DNA of 64,000 nucleotides, taken from positions 682,001 to 746,000 of the forward strand of contig NZ_CP047211.1 in NCBI RefSeq assembly GCF_030408795.1. The letters are read 5' to 3'. Both the position numbers and the translations under genes were made by a program. A model generated the notes under the pieces. That model was given only the letters and a program-made list of their open reading frames with translations. It did no database searches and was not told the origin of the DNA. Positions 36,305 to 44,610 of the stretch are shown here, piece after piece; the first letter of the stretch is position 1, and each line of letters starts with the position of its first letter. The DNA comes from Corynebacterium hansenii (GTDB lineage Bacteria; Actinomycetota; Actinomycetes; Mycobacteriales; Mycobacteriaceae).

Positions 36305-36700
36305 TCAGGATCGAAGATACTGGCGAATCTCGTCAGGCGGCTGCGGCGGGTGGCTGTCCGGCACCACGCTCTCCACCCAGTCCAAGATGACGTGGATGTA
36401 CCGGGCGAGCGCCGAATTCGCCCCCTCGAGGCGTGATGCTTTTCCCCGCCAATTCGACACCTCGCCCTCCAGCGTCTCGATGCGCACCTGCATCCGCTTG
36501 AATGACCCCTCGGCCCACATGCGGTGATTCTCGATCGCCTCGAGCGTCTGGTCGATGCGCCGGTCCTCACGCTCGGCCTCGCGGTGCTCGCTTTCCCGCC
36601 GGCCGTTGGCCAGGCCCATGAGGACGCCGAAGATGCCGGTGATGAGGGTGACCAGGACGCTAGTCCCCGCGGTGATCAGGGTCGTCGTGTCCCACGTCAT
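36305..36700 (-). CDS. Small phage membrane protein with coiled coil (lysis-module candidate)
   Basis: 131 residues: one N-terminal transmembrane helix (LITAGTSVLVTLITGIFGVL), then a long charged helix with coiled-coil character (ESEHREAEREDRRIDQTLEA onward) and a basic/proline tail. One helix followed by a coiled coil near the endolysin suggests a spanin- or holin-associated role, not provable here. Its ribosome site is the full anti-SD complement AAGGAGGTGATC (36705-36716), lying inside the upstream gene; the genes overlap by 41 bp. Confidence 0.65.
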   Translation of the reverse strand: MTWDTTTLITAGTSVLVTLITGIFGVLMGLANGRRESEHREAEREDRRIDQTLEAIENHRMWAEGSFKRMQVRIETLEGEVSNWRGKASRLEGANSALARYIHVILDWVESVVPDSHPPQPPDEIRQYLRS

Positions 36701-37103
36701 AGACGATCACCTCCTTGATCGTGCCGGCCCGCACGGGGGCGGACGCGTGCAGCGCGATGAGCGCGGCGATGGCGGCGTAGTTTTTGGCGGACACCCAGGC
36801 GCGGGTGATGTCGGTCAGCAGCACCGACGTGGCGAAGGACGCGGCCCAGGCGACGGTCAGCGACCCGACGAGGCCGATGGCCACCGGCTGGATGCGGCGG
36901 ACGGGGATCGCCAGCACCGCCAGCAGGCCGGAGACGATCCACAGCACGCCGAGGGCGGGCATGGGGATCCACGAGATCGCTTCGAGCTGCGCCAGCGACG
37001 CCGGGGTGGACGGTACGAGGTACGCCGATCCCGTGGTGATTGCGAAGCCGCCGATGACGGCCATCATCGCCGTGCGATGCAGCTTCTCTCGGCGGCTGCT
37101 CAT
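36660..37103 (-). CDS. Phage four-helix membrane protein (holin candidate)
   Basis: 147 residues with about four transmembrane segments (AMMAVIGGFAITTGSAYLV, WIPMPALGVLWIVSGLLAVL, VAIGLVGSLTVAWAASFATS, YAAIAALIALHAS). It lies two genes from the endolysin, 3 nt from its neighbour, and fits a multi-span holin or antiholin. The start ATG is at 37103 with GGGGAA upstream. Confidence 0.65.
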   Translation of the reverse strand: MSSRREKLHRTAMMAVIGGFAITTGSAYLVPSTPASLAQLEAISWIPMPALGVLWIVSGLLAVLAIPVRRIQPVAIGLVGSLTVAWAASFATSVLLTDITRAWVSAKNYAAIAALIALHASAPVRAGTIKEVIVYDVGHDDPDHRGD

Positions 37104-37106
37104 GCG

Positions 37107-37475
37107 TCAGTTCCCCTCGTGGATGCGGCGCCGGAGGTCGTCGATCGGGGTGCCGGTGACCGCGGTGTCGATGTGCTCGCGGGCCCGGTCGATGGGGGCG
37201 GTGACGACCGGCTTGGCTCGGTCGATGGTCTCGGCGATGGTGTCGGGGTCGATGACGATGAGGGGCCGGTCGTTGCCGGAGTCGGGGCCGGTGCGGCCGG
37301 ACGCGACACCGGAGATCAGGCCGCCGATGATCATGACGACGTCGCCGAGCTGGCCGGACAGGGAATTGACCTCGGTTTCGGACAGGACGCCGAAGACGCC
37401 GAGGCCGGCGAGGACGACGCCGATGAGGGCGTAGGTGCCCTTGAGGACGGCCCAGGTGGGGATGGGGCGCTTCAC
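37107..37475 (-). CDS. Holin-like phage membrane protein
   Basis: 122 residues. Two N-terminal hydrophobic segments (YALIGVVLAGLGVFGVL and VVMIIGGLISGVASG) are followed by a charged, cytosolic-looking tail. This two-span plus polar-tail layout, immediately behind the endolysin, is typical of actinophage holins. The GTG at 37475 overlaps the endolysin stop (GTGA), and GAGGAG precedes it. Confidence 0.72.
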   Translation of the reverse strand: MKRPIPTWAVLKGTYALIGVVLAGLGVFGVLSETEVNSLSGQLGDVVMIIGGLISGVASGRTGPDSGNDRPLIVIDPDTIAETIDRAKPVVTAPIDRAREHIDTAVTGTPIDDLRRRIHEGN

Positions 37476-39439
37476 TGCTGCTTCTCCTCTCGGTCGGCGG
37501 CGATCGCGGCGTCGATGGTGGCCTGGTAGTCGAGGCCGAGCTCTCCGTAGAGGTGCTTCATTGCGGCGCGCTGCTCCCACGCGTAGGCGTCGAGGAGGGC
37601 GAAGAGGGTGGCGATGGGCAGCTCGACGGTGGGGTTGATGATCGAGCGGATCGTCTCGGGAAGCACGTTGTTCTCCTTCGGGTTCGGGGCGGGGGGTGTT
37701 CCACCGGGCCGGGGTTCACCGCGTCCGGGTTCGCGCAGCTCCTGGTGGACCATGTCGAGGAAGACGTCCCACGGGAAGTTCGGGCCGGGGTCGGTGTGGG
37801 TGGATTCGCGGAATGCCTTCGAGACGTCGTCGTGGGTGGCGAAGCCCTTCGCCTTGCGGCCGCGGACCTCGGCGACGGTGAGGTGGCGGGGTTCGTGCCC
37901 GTAGCGGCGGATGTAGTCGGCGCTGATGCGGGCGGCGGAGCGGAGCTGCTCGGGGTACTTGAGCCACTCGGCGCGGGAGTCGCGGGCGTAGCCGAGGAAC
38001 GACAGGTGGAAGCCGTTGACGTCGCCGGTGGGCAGGCTCGCGCAGGGGGTGTAGTCGTCGTCGTTGGCGCGCAGGGTGGCGCCGTCGGCGGCGATGAGCA
38101 TCGTGTAGGAGCCAGTGCGGGAGTCCTGCTGCCAGCCGGCGCGGTTGCGCAGTGCTGCGGCACCGGATTCGCGGGGGCATTCGTAGGTGTGGAGCGTGAT
38201 GTGCGGGACCCGGGAGGGGTCGCGCTTGCCGCGGTCGACGGTGGTGAGCATCGTTACGTCGGCTTGGAATTGGGTGCCCAACGGCTTCTCCTTCGGTGGG
38301 GTTGGGGTGGGGGCGGTACCGGTGCGGGGCTTCTGGCCCCAGTCGGCGTGGAGGACGTCGTTGACGTCGACGGCGACGCCGCCGATCCGCGGGGCGGGGT
38401 TGGCCTTCGTGTCGACGATCCGCTGGTACAGCACGGCCGCCGAGTGGATGCGGCCCGCCGACCAGGAGCGGGTCTGCCACGCGAGTTGCTTGCCGGCGGT
38501 GCCGAGGTTGGCGATCAGGGCGTCGCGGCAGGCGCCTTCGACGACCTTCCAGCCGCCGTAGATGCCGCACCGGTCGCGGCCGATGACGGAGGCGGCGCCG
38601 CGCATGTATGCCCGGATCTGCTCCCAGGACCGGTGGTCGGTGTCGGGGTCGATGTCGACGTCGACGGCGAAGAACACGGGCCAGCCCGACAGGCCGAGCT
38701 CGGTGAGTTTCTTGTCGGCGGCGCGGGCGTCGGCGACGCCGCCGTCGTGGCCGCGGCGGAAGTCTGGTGGGGCGTCGCCGCCGTCCTTGCCGTACTGCCA
38801 CACGCACGCGATGCCCATGCCGGCGGCGCGCATGGCGTCGACGTGGGCGCGGGAGACGGGCTTGCCCGGCAGGCCGCCGCGCGTGCGGTCGGGGGAGACG
38901 TAGACGACGTGGCCGATGTGCCCGGCTGCCTTGATCACCGACGGGGACGGCGGGCGGGCCGCGGTGTCGATGACCGTCCCTCGGGGCGCGGGGGCGGACA
39001 CCCCGCCGGGCTCGCGGGCGCCGGCGAGTAGCCGGGCGGGGTCCTGGTGGCGGCCCCCCGACCTGCCGGGCGGGCCCCACACCTCGAAATGCAGGTGCGG
39101 GCCCGTGGACTCGCCCTCGTTGCCGACGACGCCGATCTGCTGGCCAGCGCGCACGCGGTCGCCCCGCTTGACGAGGATCCCCGAATGCTTGACGTGGCCG
39201 AAGATGAAGTCCAGTCCAGCGCTGGCCTGGCAGTCGAGCCAGATCCACGACCCGAAGCCCTGCACGGACCCCTGGGCGCGATCCTTCCCCTGCACCACCA
39301 CGCCATCCGCGGGGGCGTAGACCGGGGTGCCGACCGGCGCGGCGAAGTCCAAGCCGTTGTGGTGAGTCCCCCACCGGGGCCCATACCCGCTGGAAACGGT
39401 GTAGGTGCCCTTCTTCATCGGGTGCACGATCGTGGTCAT
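37472..39439 (-). CDS. Three-domain endolysin: M23 peptidase, DUF1906, amidase
   Basis: 655 residues. Residues 1-135 are an M23/LytM metallopeptidase (GLDFAAP with Asp31; zinc ligands in GPHLHFEVW, His115 and His117). Residues about 165-370 are a DUF1906 (Rv2525c-like, TIM-barrel glycosidase-fold) domain with WPVFFAVDVDIDPDTD and VVEGACRDALI. Residues about 390-560 are a type-2 N-acetylmuramoyl-L-alanine amidase: His417 (LHTYECP), His536 (THDDVS) and THTDPGPNFPW. A C-terminal tail may anchor or target it. The enzyme should cut peptidoglycan at several bond types after holin opens the membrane. The start at ATG 39439 precedes the M23 fold directly; upstream residues read as low-complexity Arg-rich noise. 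Confidence 0.88.
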   Translation of the reverse strand: MTTIVHPMKKGTYTVSSGYGPRWGTHHNGLDFAAPVGTPVYAPADGVVVQGKDRAQGSVQGFGSWIWLDCQASAGLDFIFGHVKHSGILVKRGDRVRAGQQIGVVGNEGESTGPHLHFEVWGPPGRSGGRHQDPARLLAGAREPGGVSAPAPRGTVIDTAARPPSPSVIKAAGHIGHVVYVSPDRTRGGLPGKPVSRAHVDAMRAAGMGIACVWQYGKDGGDAPPDFRRGHDGGVADARAADKKLTELGLSGWPVFFAVDVDIDPDTDHRSWEQIRAYMRGAASVIGRDRCGIYGGWKVVEGACRDALIANLGTAGKQLAWQTRSWSAGRIHSAAVLYQRIVDTKANPAPRIGGVAVDVNDVLHADWGQKPRTGTAPTPTPPKEKPLGTQFQADVTMLTTVDRGKRDPSRVPHITLHTYECPRESGAAALRNRAGWQQDSRTGSYTMLIAADGATLRANDDDYTPCASLPTGDVNGFHLSFLGYARDSRAEWLKYPEQLRSAARISADYIRRYGHEPRHLTVAEVRGRKAKGFATHDDVSKAFRESTHTDPGPNFPWDVFLDMVHQELREPGRGEPRPGGTPPAPNPKENNVLPETIRSIINPTVELPIATLFALLDAYAWEQRAAMKHLYGELGLDYQATIDAAIAADREEKQQ

Positions 39440-39473
39440 GGCCCGGAGGCTGGCACCCTGGGGTGACCGCCGA

Positions 39474-40169
39474 TCAACCCAGCAGGATGCCCCACCCGGT
39501 CGTCGCCCGGCCCTTCGCCGACCGCGACTCCCACCGCCACGCCAGCGACGACGCCGACACCGCCCGCGAGTGCATCGCGACGACGAGGAGATCACCCATC
39601 AGCCGAGACCGGCCGTCCCGTGCGCCGATCTGCACCACGCTCGTCATGCCGAGCTGCGGGGACGCACCGAACAGGCCCGGCCGCATCTGACCGGACGACA
39701 CCGGGGAGCCATCGACGACGAGGGTGACGTCGACGACGGAGAACCACCCGCGGTCGATGACGACGGCGAGCTGGTGCCACCGGCCATCGTCGACGCGCGT
39801 GGAGCCCCGCAGCGTCACCCGATACGGCCCGGCAGTCGAGGCGACGACCACCGTCGGGCGGCCGTCGGCGCCGACGGTGAGGGACACCTCCGTGCCGCCG
39901 TTGACGCGGGCGAAGACCGTGCGTCCCGTCGCTGCCGGCGACAGCCGCACCCACGCTTCGACGGTGGCGTCGACGTCGGTGAAGCTGGGGACGCCGGTGA
40001 CCGTCAGGTCCCCCGTGGACAGGCGCAGGGCCTGGTGCCCGTCGAGCCCCGGTGCGGTGGTGACCGTCCCGATGGTCTGTACGGTGCCGGTCCCGGCGGT
40101 GACGACGCCGGCGGATCCGGCCCACGCGGCGAACGTGGCTCCGGCGGCGGCGTCGGTCACGATGCTCAC
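39474..40169 (-). CDS. Tail-associated protein with LamG/concanavalin-like domain
   Basis: 231 residues. Beta-rich, with a LamG-type pattern: DATVEAWVRLSPAATGRTVF, VDDGRWHQLAVVIDRG, VDVTLVVDGSP and VVQIGARDGRSRLMGDL. Such jelly-roll domains bind carbohydrates in phage tail fibres and adhesins, so host glycan recognition is likely. The GTG start overlaps the stop of the gene upstream (GTGA). Confidence 0.75.
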   Translation of the reverse strand: MSIVTDAAAGATFAAWAGSAGVVTAGTGTVQTIGTVTTAPGLDGHQALRLSTGDLTVTGVPSFTDVDATVEAWVRLSPAATGRTVFARVNGGTEVSLTVGADGRPTVVVASTAGPYRVTLRGSTRVDDGRWHQLAVVIDRGWFSVVDVTLVVDGSPVSSGQMRPGLFGASPQLGMTSVVQIGARDGRSRLMGDLLVVAMHSRAVSASSLAWRWESRSAKGRATTGWGILLG

Positions 40170-40759
40170 GACGTGACCCCCGGTTCCTCGAGGCGCACGG
40201 ACACGACGATTCCGGCGGCGTCGGTTGACCCGACCGTCAGGCGGAGGACGTCGCCGGCGCGGAACGCCAGGGCCAGGGCCTTTGTGCCCTGGGAGCCGCC
40301 GGGGGCGACGGTGATGGTCTGCCCGCCGACGGTGGCGGTGACCGACCGGGTGCCCGGCGTGCCGACGGACACGGAGACGCTGGCGGCCTGGCAGTCGGCG
40401 TCGATCCGCAGGGGAGGGGCGGTGATCTGGGATGCCGGGGGATCGAGGACGGAGAAATCGCGGTACACGATGCGCGGGGCGACCTGGTCCCGGCGGGCCA
40501 ACGGGGCGATGGCGGCGGTGACCTCCTCGTCGGTGGCGAGGTGGGCGGTGTCGCCGAGGGCGGTGAGCTTCTCGATGGCGGTGGTGGCGTCGGGAGACAG
40601 GCTGACGGTGATGTCGTTGACGAGGGTGCCGCCACCGGCGAGGCCGGTGCCGGCGATGACGCGGCGGCCGAGGGGCACGAATTCTCCGGAGCCCTGGAGG
40701 ACACGGAGGCGGTCGACCATTTCATCGACGATTTCGGTGGCGCGTTCGGGTGTGCTCAT
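40166..40759 (-). CDS. Phage minor tail protein, unknown
   Basis: 197 residues. An N-terminal helical part (EIVDEMVDRLRVLQGSGEF), a Gly/Thr-rich middle (VIAGTGLAGGGTLVNDITVSL, typical of tail fibre neck repeats) and a beta-sandwich-like C-terminus. It lies between the collagen-like fibre and the LamG protein, and is probably a tail tip component. No catalytic motif. Confidence 0.65.
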   Translation of the reverse strand: MSTPERATEIVDEMVDRLRVLQGSGEFVPLGRRVIAGTGLAGGGTLVNDITVSLSPDATTAIEKLTALGDTAHLATDEEVTAAIAPLARRDQVAPRIVYRDFSVLDPPASQITAPPLRIDADCQAASVSVSVGTPGTRSVTATVGGQTITVAPGGSQGTKALALAFRAGDVLRLTVGSTDAAGIVVSVRLEEPGVTS

Positions 40760-40769
40760 GGTGAGCCTC

Positions 40770-42530
40770 CTACGTGGTGACGGGGTAGCGGGCCGTGAAG
40801 TTCAGGGCGGAGGTGTTCGAGTCGATGGCGAAGGTGGGGTTGCCCGGGTAGCCGGTGCCTGATCCGTTGGATCCGTCCCAGATGCGCATGCCCTTCCGGA
40901 GGGTGGAGCCGCCGTGCTCGGGGACGAGGAACTCGATTTGGTTCACAGACGGGGGCATCGCGATGGTGACGTCGAAGAGCAAGGCGGGTGCGGCGAGCCA
41001 CAGGATTCCGGTGCCGACGGGTTCGGTGGCCGCTTGGTAGCGGTCGGGGAGGACGGGCAGGTTCGTGACGCGCAGGTAGCCGCCGCCGGAGGAGGGGTTG
41101 GTGCCCCACCGGATGGAGCCCTGCAGTTCGCACCACCCGTTGACGACGCGGTAGCGGTAGCGCTGCCACCCGCCGGAGCCGGGATTGATGCTGCCGTTGT
41201 CGCGGAGGATGCAGTAGCAGGTGGTCCAGGCCATCGGCTGCGGGACGACGCCGTCTTTGCCGTCGGCGCCGGGAGGGCCAACCGGGCCCATCTCGCCGCG
41301 GTCGCCCTTCGGGCCGGGCGGGCCGGTCTCCCCCCTGGTGCCGGGCGGACCCTGCGGACCGGGTTCGCCCGTGTCGCCCTTCTCGCCCTTCTCGCCGGGC
41401 AGGCCACGCGCACCGGTCGCACCGGGCGGGCCAACGTCACCGGGATCTCCCTTCAACCCCTGCGGGCCACGGGGCCCCTCCGGGCCTCGAGCACCCGGCG
41501 TGCCATCCGCGCCAGGCGGGCCGACCGGCCCGGTCTCCCCGTCCCTGCCGTCGGCGCCCGGGGCGCCGCGCTCACCCTGCGGCCCCTGCGGGCCCTCCGG
41601 CCCGCGAATCGGCCCCGCATCGACCCACGCCGACCCGGACCAGACGTGCAGGTGCCCATCGTCGGCGGTGATGTACCCCGTGCCGACGTCGCCGGCGCCG
41701 AGACCACCGGGAAGATCACCGGCGGTCGGGACCTGCCCGGCGACGGTCACCGACGTGCCGTCCCGGCCCCGCGGGCCCTCCGCGCCTCGCGGGCCTTCCG
41801 GCCCCTCGGGTCCACGCGGCCCAGCCGGCCCGGTGCCGCCCTGCGCGCCCTGCGGCCCGGGCGGGCCAGCCTCGCCACGCGGGCCAGTCAGCGACGCGAC
41901 CCACTCCTCCTCGGTGCCCTTGAACCCGTGGCGCACCGCGACCTCATACGCGCTGGCCCCGGACTCCGCGGCGTTGTCCTTCGCTTCCTGCGCCGCGTCC
42001 AGCGCCACCTTTGCCGCCGCCGACGCGATGCCGTTGTAGTCGACCAGCCGGTTCTTCAGCTCCTCGACGCCGGCCTCCAGGTGCCGGACCGCCTGGTCCG
42101 ACAGCTCGCGGGTGTTGTCCCGCAGGTTGACGACCTCGCGGATGAGGTTCGTCAGCTCCGGCCACGTCACCGGGATGTCCCGGCCGAACGCGTCCTCGGT
42201 GCCGACGCGGACGATGAGCTGCGAATCGGTGGCGCGGATGCCGAGGATCCGCTCGCCCGGCAGGGTCTTCGCGCCCTGCTCGATCAGGCGCCACACCTCC
42301 GCCATGGTGGGGAAATACTCGCTGGCGGCGGGTTCCTCGACCATGCCGATGATGTCGACGTAATTGCGGACGACATGATCGGCCCAGAACTGCGTCCACC
42401 GGATGACCATCGTCTCCCCGCGCCGCAGGAACGTCGTCGACACCAGGCCGCGGATGCGGACGGCCTGCCCCACATCGGGCAGGTGGTAGTAATCCTCCGG
42501 CTTAGTGGGGGTCAGGTCGGGGCTGGTCAC
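40770..42530 (-). CDS. Collagen-like tail fibre protein
   Basis: 586 residues. Residues about 1-210 are a tail-attachment region with helices. About 215-275 and 320-435 are Gly-X-Y repeats (such as [16 protein letters not shown]), forming a collagen-type triple helix, split by a non-repeat insert (about 275-315, with [18 protein letters not shown]). The last ~150 residues form a beta-rich head domain that should trimerise and contact the host. The GTG at 42530 has AGGAGATGCC upstream; an upstream ATG at 42557 would be out of register with the ribosome site. The repeat makes 41,240-41,880 internally repetitive. Confidence 0.88.
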   Translation of the reverse strand: MTSPDLTPTKPEDYYHLPDVGQAVRIRGLVSTTFLRRGETMVIRWTQFWADHVVRNYVDIIGMVEEPAASEYFPTMAEVWRLIEQGAKTLPGERILGIRATDSQLIVRVGTEDAFGRDIPVTWPELTNLIREVVNLRDNTRELSDQAVRHLEAGVEELKNRLVDYNGIASAAAKVALDAAQEAKDNAAESGASAYEVAVRHGFKGTEEEWVASLTGPRGEAGPPGPQGAQGGTGPAGPRGPEGPEGPRGAEGPRGRDGTSVTVAGQVPTAGDLPGGLGAGDVGTGYITADDGHLHVWSGSAWVDAGPIRGPEGPQGPQGERGAPGADGRDGETGPVGPPGADGTPGARGPEGPRGPQGLKGDPGDVGPPGATGARGLPGEKGEKGDTGEPGPQGPPGTRGETGPPGPKGDRGEMGPVGPPGADGKDGVVPQPMAWTTCYCILRDNGSINPGSGGWQRYRYRVVNGWCELQGSIRWGTNPSSGGGYLRVTNLPVLPDRYQAATEPVGTGILWLAAPALLFDVTIAMPPSVNQIEFLVPEHGGSTLRKGMRIWDGSNGSGTGYPGNPTFAIDSNTSALNFTARYPVTT

Positions 42531-42587
42531 GGCATCTCCTAGCGGGTCGGCGATCACACGGGACGCTAAGGGCCGCCGGTGACCTGC

Positions 42588-43238
42588 TTAAACGGGCTCA
42601 GGGTGCGCCCACAGCAGGATCGTGTTGGAGAAGACCTCCATCCGGGCGACGAAGAACTCGATCTGCGATGCCTGGTACCAGTCGTAGGGGGTGATCAGCG
42701 AGCACCGGAAGCGAACGTCGATGGACTCGCCGGCGCCGACGCGCACCGGTTCGAGCATCAGCGACGATTCCGGCGTCGAGGACCGGTACTGGCCGTAGAG
42801 GGGCTTGCCGTCGGGTTTCAGTCCGACGTGGATGCCGCCGCCCCACTCGGTGTTCCACCGCAGCGTCGGGTCGGGCTCCTCCGCCAGGATGTTGGCGGGA
42901 CCGTCGACGCCGACGCGCTGGGTGTACCGCTCCCGGACGAAGGCGTAGTTCGGGGCCGACAGGTGCATGGTGCGGCGCTGCCGCTGGATCTGCGTCTGCA
43001 CCGTGACGGGGCACCCGTAGTCGTTCTTCCAGTGCACGCGCTGGTCGATCATCGTCTTCAAGGTGCGGGACACCTCGTCGCCCTCGGGGAAGACGCGGGC
43101 GGGGGCGTGGGCCCCGTGGTCGCCGTCGCCGGTGGATTCGACGGTGGAGCGGGCGACGACGCGGCTCATCGCGGAGCGGTCGAGGCCGAGGACACCACCA
43201 TTGGTCGTGAACTGAGACGAGGCGCACTGGGTGGCCAT
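42588..43238 (-). CDS. Phage minor tail protein
   Basis: 216 residues, not assigned to a known enzyme. Pattern: MATQCASSQFTTNGGVLGLD start, a Trp/Tyr-rich beta core (HWKNDYGCPVTVQTQIQRQR, WNTEWGGGIHVGLKPDG) and IEFFVARMEVFSNTILLWAH at the end. Position between fibre and tail hub suggests a minor tail protein. GGAGTAGCC precedes the ATG. Confidence 0.65.
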   Translation of the reverse strand: MATQCASSQFTTNGGVLGLDRSAMSRVVARSTVESTGDGDHGAHAPARVFPEGDEVSRTLKTMIDQRVHWKNDYGCPVTVQTQIQRQRRTMHLSAPNYAFVRERYTQRVGVDGPANILAEEPDPTLRWNTEWGGGIHVGLKPDGKPLYGQYRSSTPESSLMLEPVRVGAGESIDVRFRCSLITPYDWYQASQIEFFVARMEVFSNTILLWAHPEPV

Positions 43239-43240
43239 GG

Positions 43241-43447
43241 CTACTCCTTCATGTCGGGCTCGGCCGCCGCGATGACGCGCCGCCGGCCGGTGGGGATGTG
43301 ATCGGCCACCAGATCACCGGAGATGGGGGACACGCTGATCTCCCACGGGCCGAGGGTGACGCTGCGGGGGCGTTCGAGGGAGCGGAGGCGGCGCTCGACG
43401 GCGCGGGCCCATTGGGCGTCGGTGGTGGGGCGTTCGTTGAGGGTCAT
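43241..43447 (-). CDS. Small phage tail-region protein
   Basis: 68 residues, Arg-rich N-terminus (TTDAQWARAVERRLRSLER). Its ATG overlaps the stop of the upstream gene (ATGA) and it ends 3 nt before the next gene. Function unknown; probably a tail assembly or chaperone peptide. Confidence 0.6.
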   Translation of the reverse strand: MTLNERPTTDAQWARAVERRLRSLERPRSVTLGPWEISVSPISGDLVADHIPTGRRRVIAAAEPDMKE

Positions 43448-44610
43448 GCGGGTGCCGTTCCGACGGTCGCGCCGTCTTCGTCCTTCTTGGCTCCGGAGCC
43501 GGTGCCGGTGTTGGCCTTGGAGGCTTGTTCTTTTTCGTAGGGCGATCGCATGTCGATCAGCGCCGGATCGGGCATTTCCGTCACCTCTTGTGTGACGCTT
43601 GTCTCACCCAGGGTGACTTTTACATCCTCTCCACCGGAATCCACCGACACCTGCACCTCACGCACCTGCATCACCGACGACACCACGACCCCGGTCTGCC
43701 GCGACGACACCGGGACCCGCGCCCCCGGCACCAGCTCGTCGATCCTCACCGGCGCCGTCGGCAGCAACCGGGCACCCGACGGCACCACCAGCCGGCGGGG
43801 CGTCACGGAGGCGTCCTTCACGACCCGCTTGGCCATCTGCACGCACTCCTCCTCCCGCACCGCACCGTCGGCCTTCTTGATGCCCTGCACCAGCCCCAAC
43901 GGCGAGCCCTCGGCCATCCACTGGCCCCACACGCCCTTGCCCTGCACGTGGCAGTCCGTGACGACCTCCGCCCCGTCCTTGACGACGGTGAAGTCGCCAT
44001 CGACGTCGCGGTCCGCCAGCGTCGCCGTGGTGTGCTGCGCCCCCACCGGGCCGATGAGAAGCCGCCCGGCGACGACCGACCAGGCCAGGCCCATCTTCAC
44101 GAGCTCATCGACGACGTCGTCGAGCATGCACTCCGACGGCGTCCACCCCGCGGTGACCCACACCCGGGACTCGCGGGTCACGATGCCCTCCACCAGGCCC
44201 GTGGCGTCGGCGTACCCGCAGGCGTCCTCCACCATCGTGCGCATCACCTGCGTCGCGTCGTGCTGCGCCCACGACCGCGCCAGCGGCACCCGCCGGCGGG
44301 AGAAGAACCCCGACCCGTCCCACCCGACGATCGCCATGCCGGTCGCGGTGGCGGTGACCTGCATGACGACGCCATGCCACACGACGTCGCCGGCACGGTA
44401 CACCGTCAGGCAGTGCATCCACGGCTCGATGCGGTCGGCGATATGCAGCGGCACATGCACCTGCACCGTCGCCTTCGACACCTCGTTGGACTCCCGCCCC
44501 CAGTCGGCCTTCCGCAGCCCACGATCCGGGGACTGCCACACGATGCGGCCCGCCGCCCAATCGGTGACGACGACCGCGTAATCACCCGCTCCGAGGCGCC
44601 CCAGCATCAC
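43444..44610 (-). CDS. Phage tail hub protein (Tal/gp27-like, tentative)
   Basis: 388 residues, beta-rich. KATVQVHVPLHIADRIEPWM and DVVWHGVVMQVTATATGMAIVG recall baseplate hub proteins at the tip of siphovirus tails. The C-terminal ~30 residues are a low-complexity Lys/Gly-rich tail (KANTGTGSGAKKDEDG). The start GTG 44610 or ATG 44607 follows GGAGG. Coupled by short overlaps to both neighbours. Confidence 0.65.
   Translation of the reverse strand: MMLGRLGAGDYAVVVTDWAAGRIVWQSPDRGLRKADWGRESNEVSKATVQVHVPLHIADRIEPWMHCLTVYRAGDVVWHGVVMQVTATATGMAIVGWDGSGFFSRRRVPLARSWAQHDATQVMRTMVEDACGYADATGLVEGIVTRESRVWVTAGWTPSECMLDDVVDELVKMGLAWSVVAGRLLIGPVGAQHTTATLADRDVDGDFTVVKDGAEVVTDCHVQGKGVWGQWMAEGSPLGLVQGIKKADGAVREEECVQMAKRVVKDASVTPRRLVVPSGARLLPTAPVRIDELVPGARVPVSSRQTGVVVSSVMQVREVQVSVDSGGEDVKVTLGETSVTQEVTEMPDPALIDMRSPYEKEQASKANTGTGSGAKKDEDGATVGTAPA

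Noticed and set aside
41240..41880. Repetitive sequence resembling a CRISPR or tandem repeat array
   Set aside because: The period is 9 bases and encodes Gly-X-Y; it is the collagen-like part of the tail fibre. There are no spacers of constant length.
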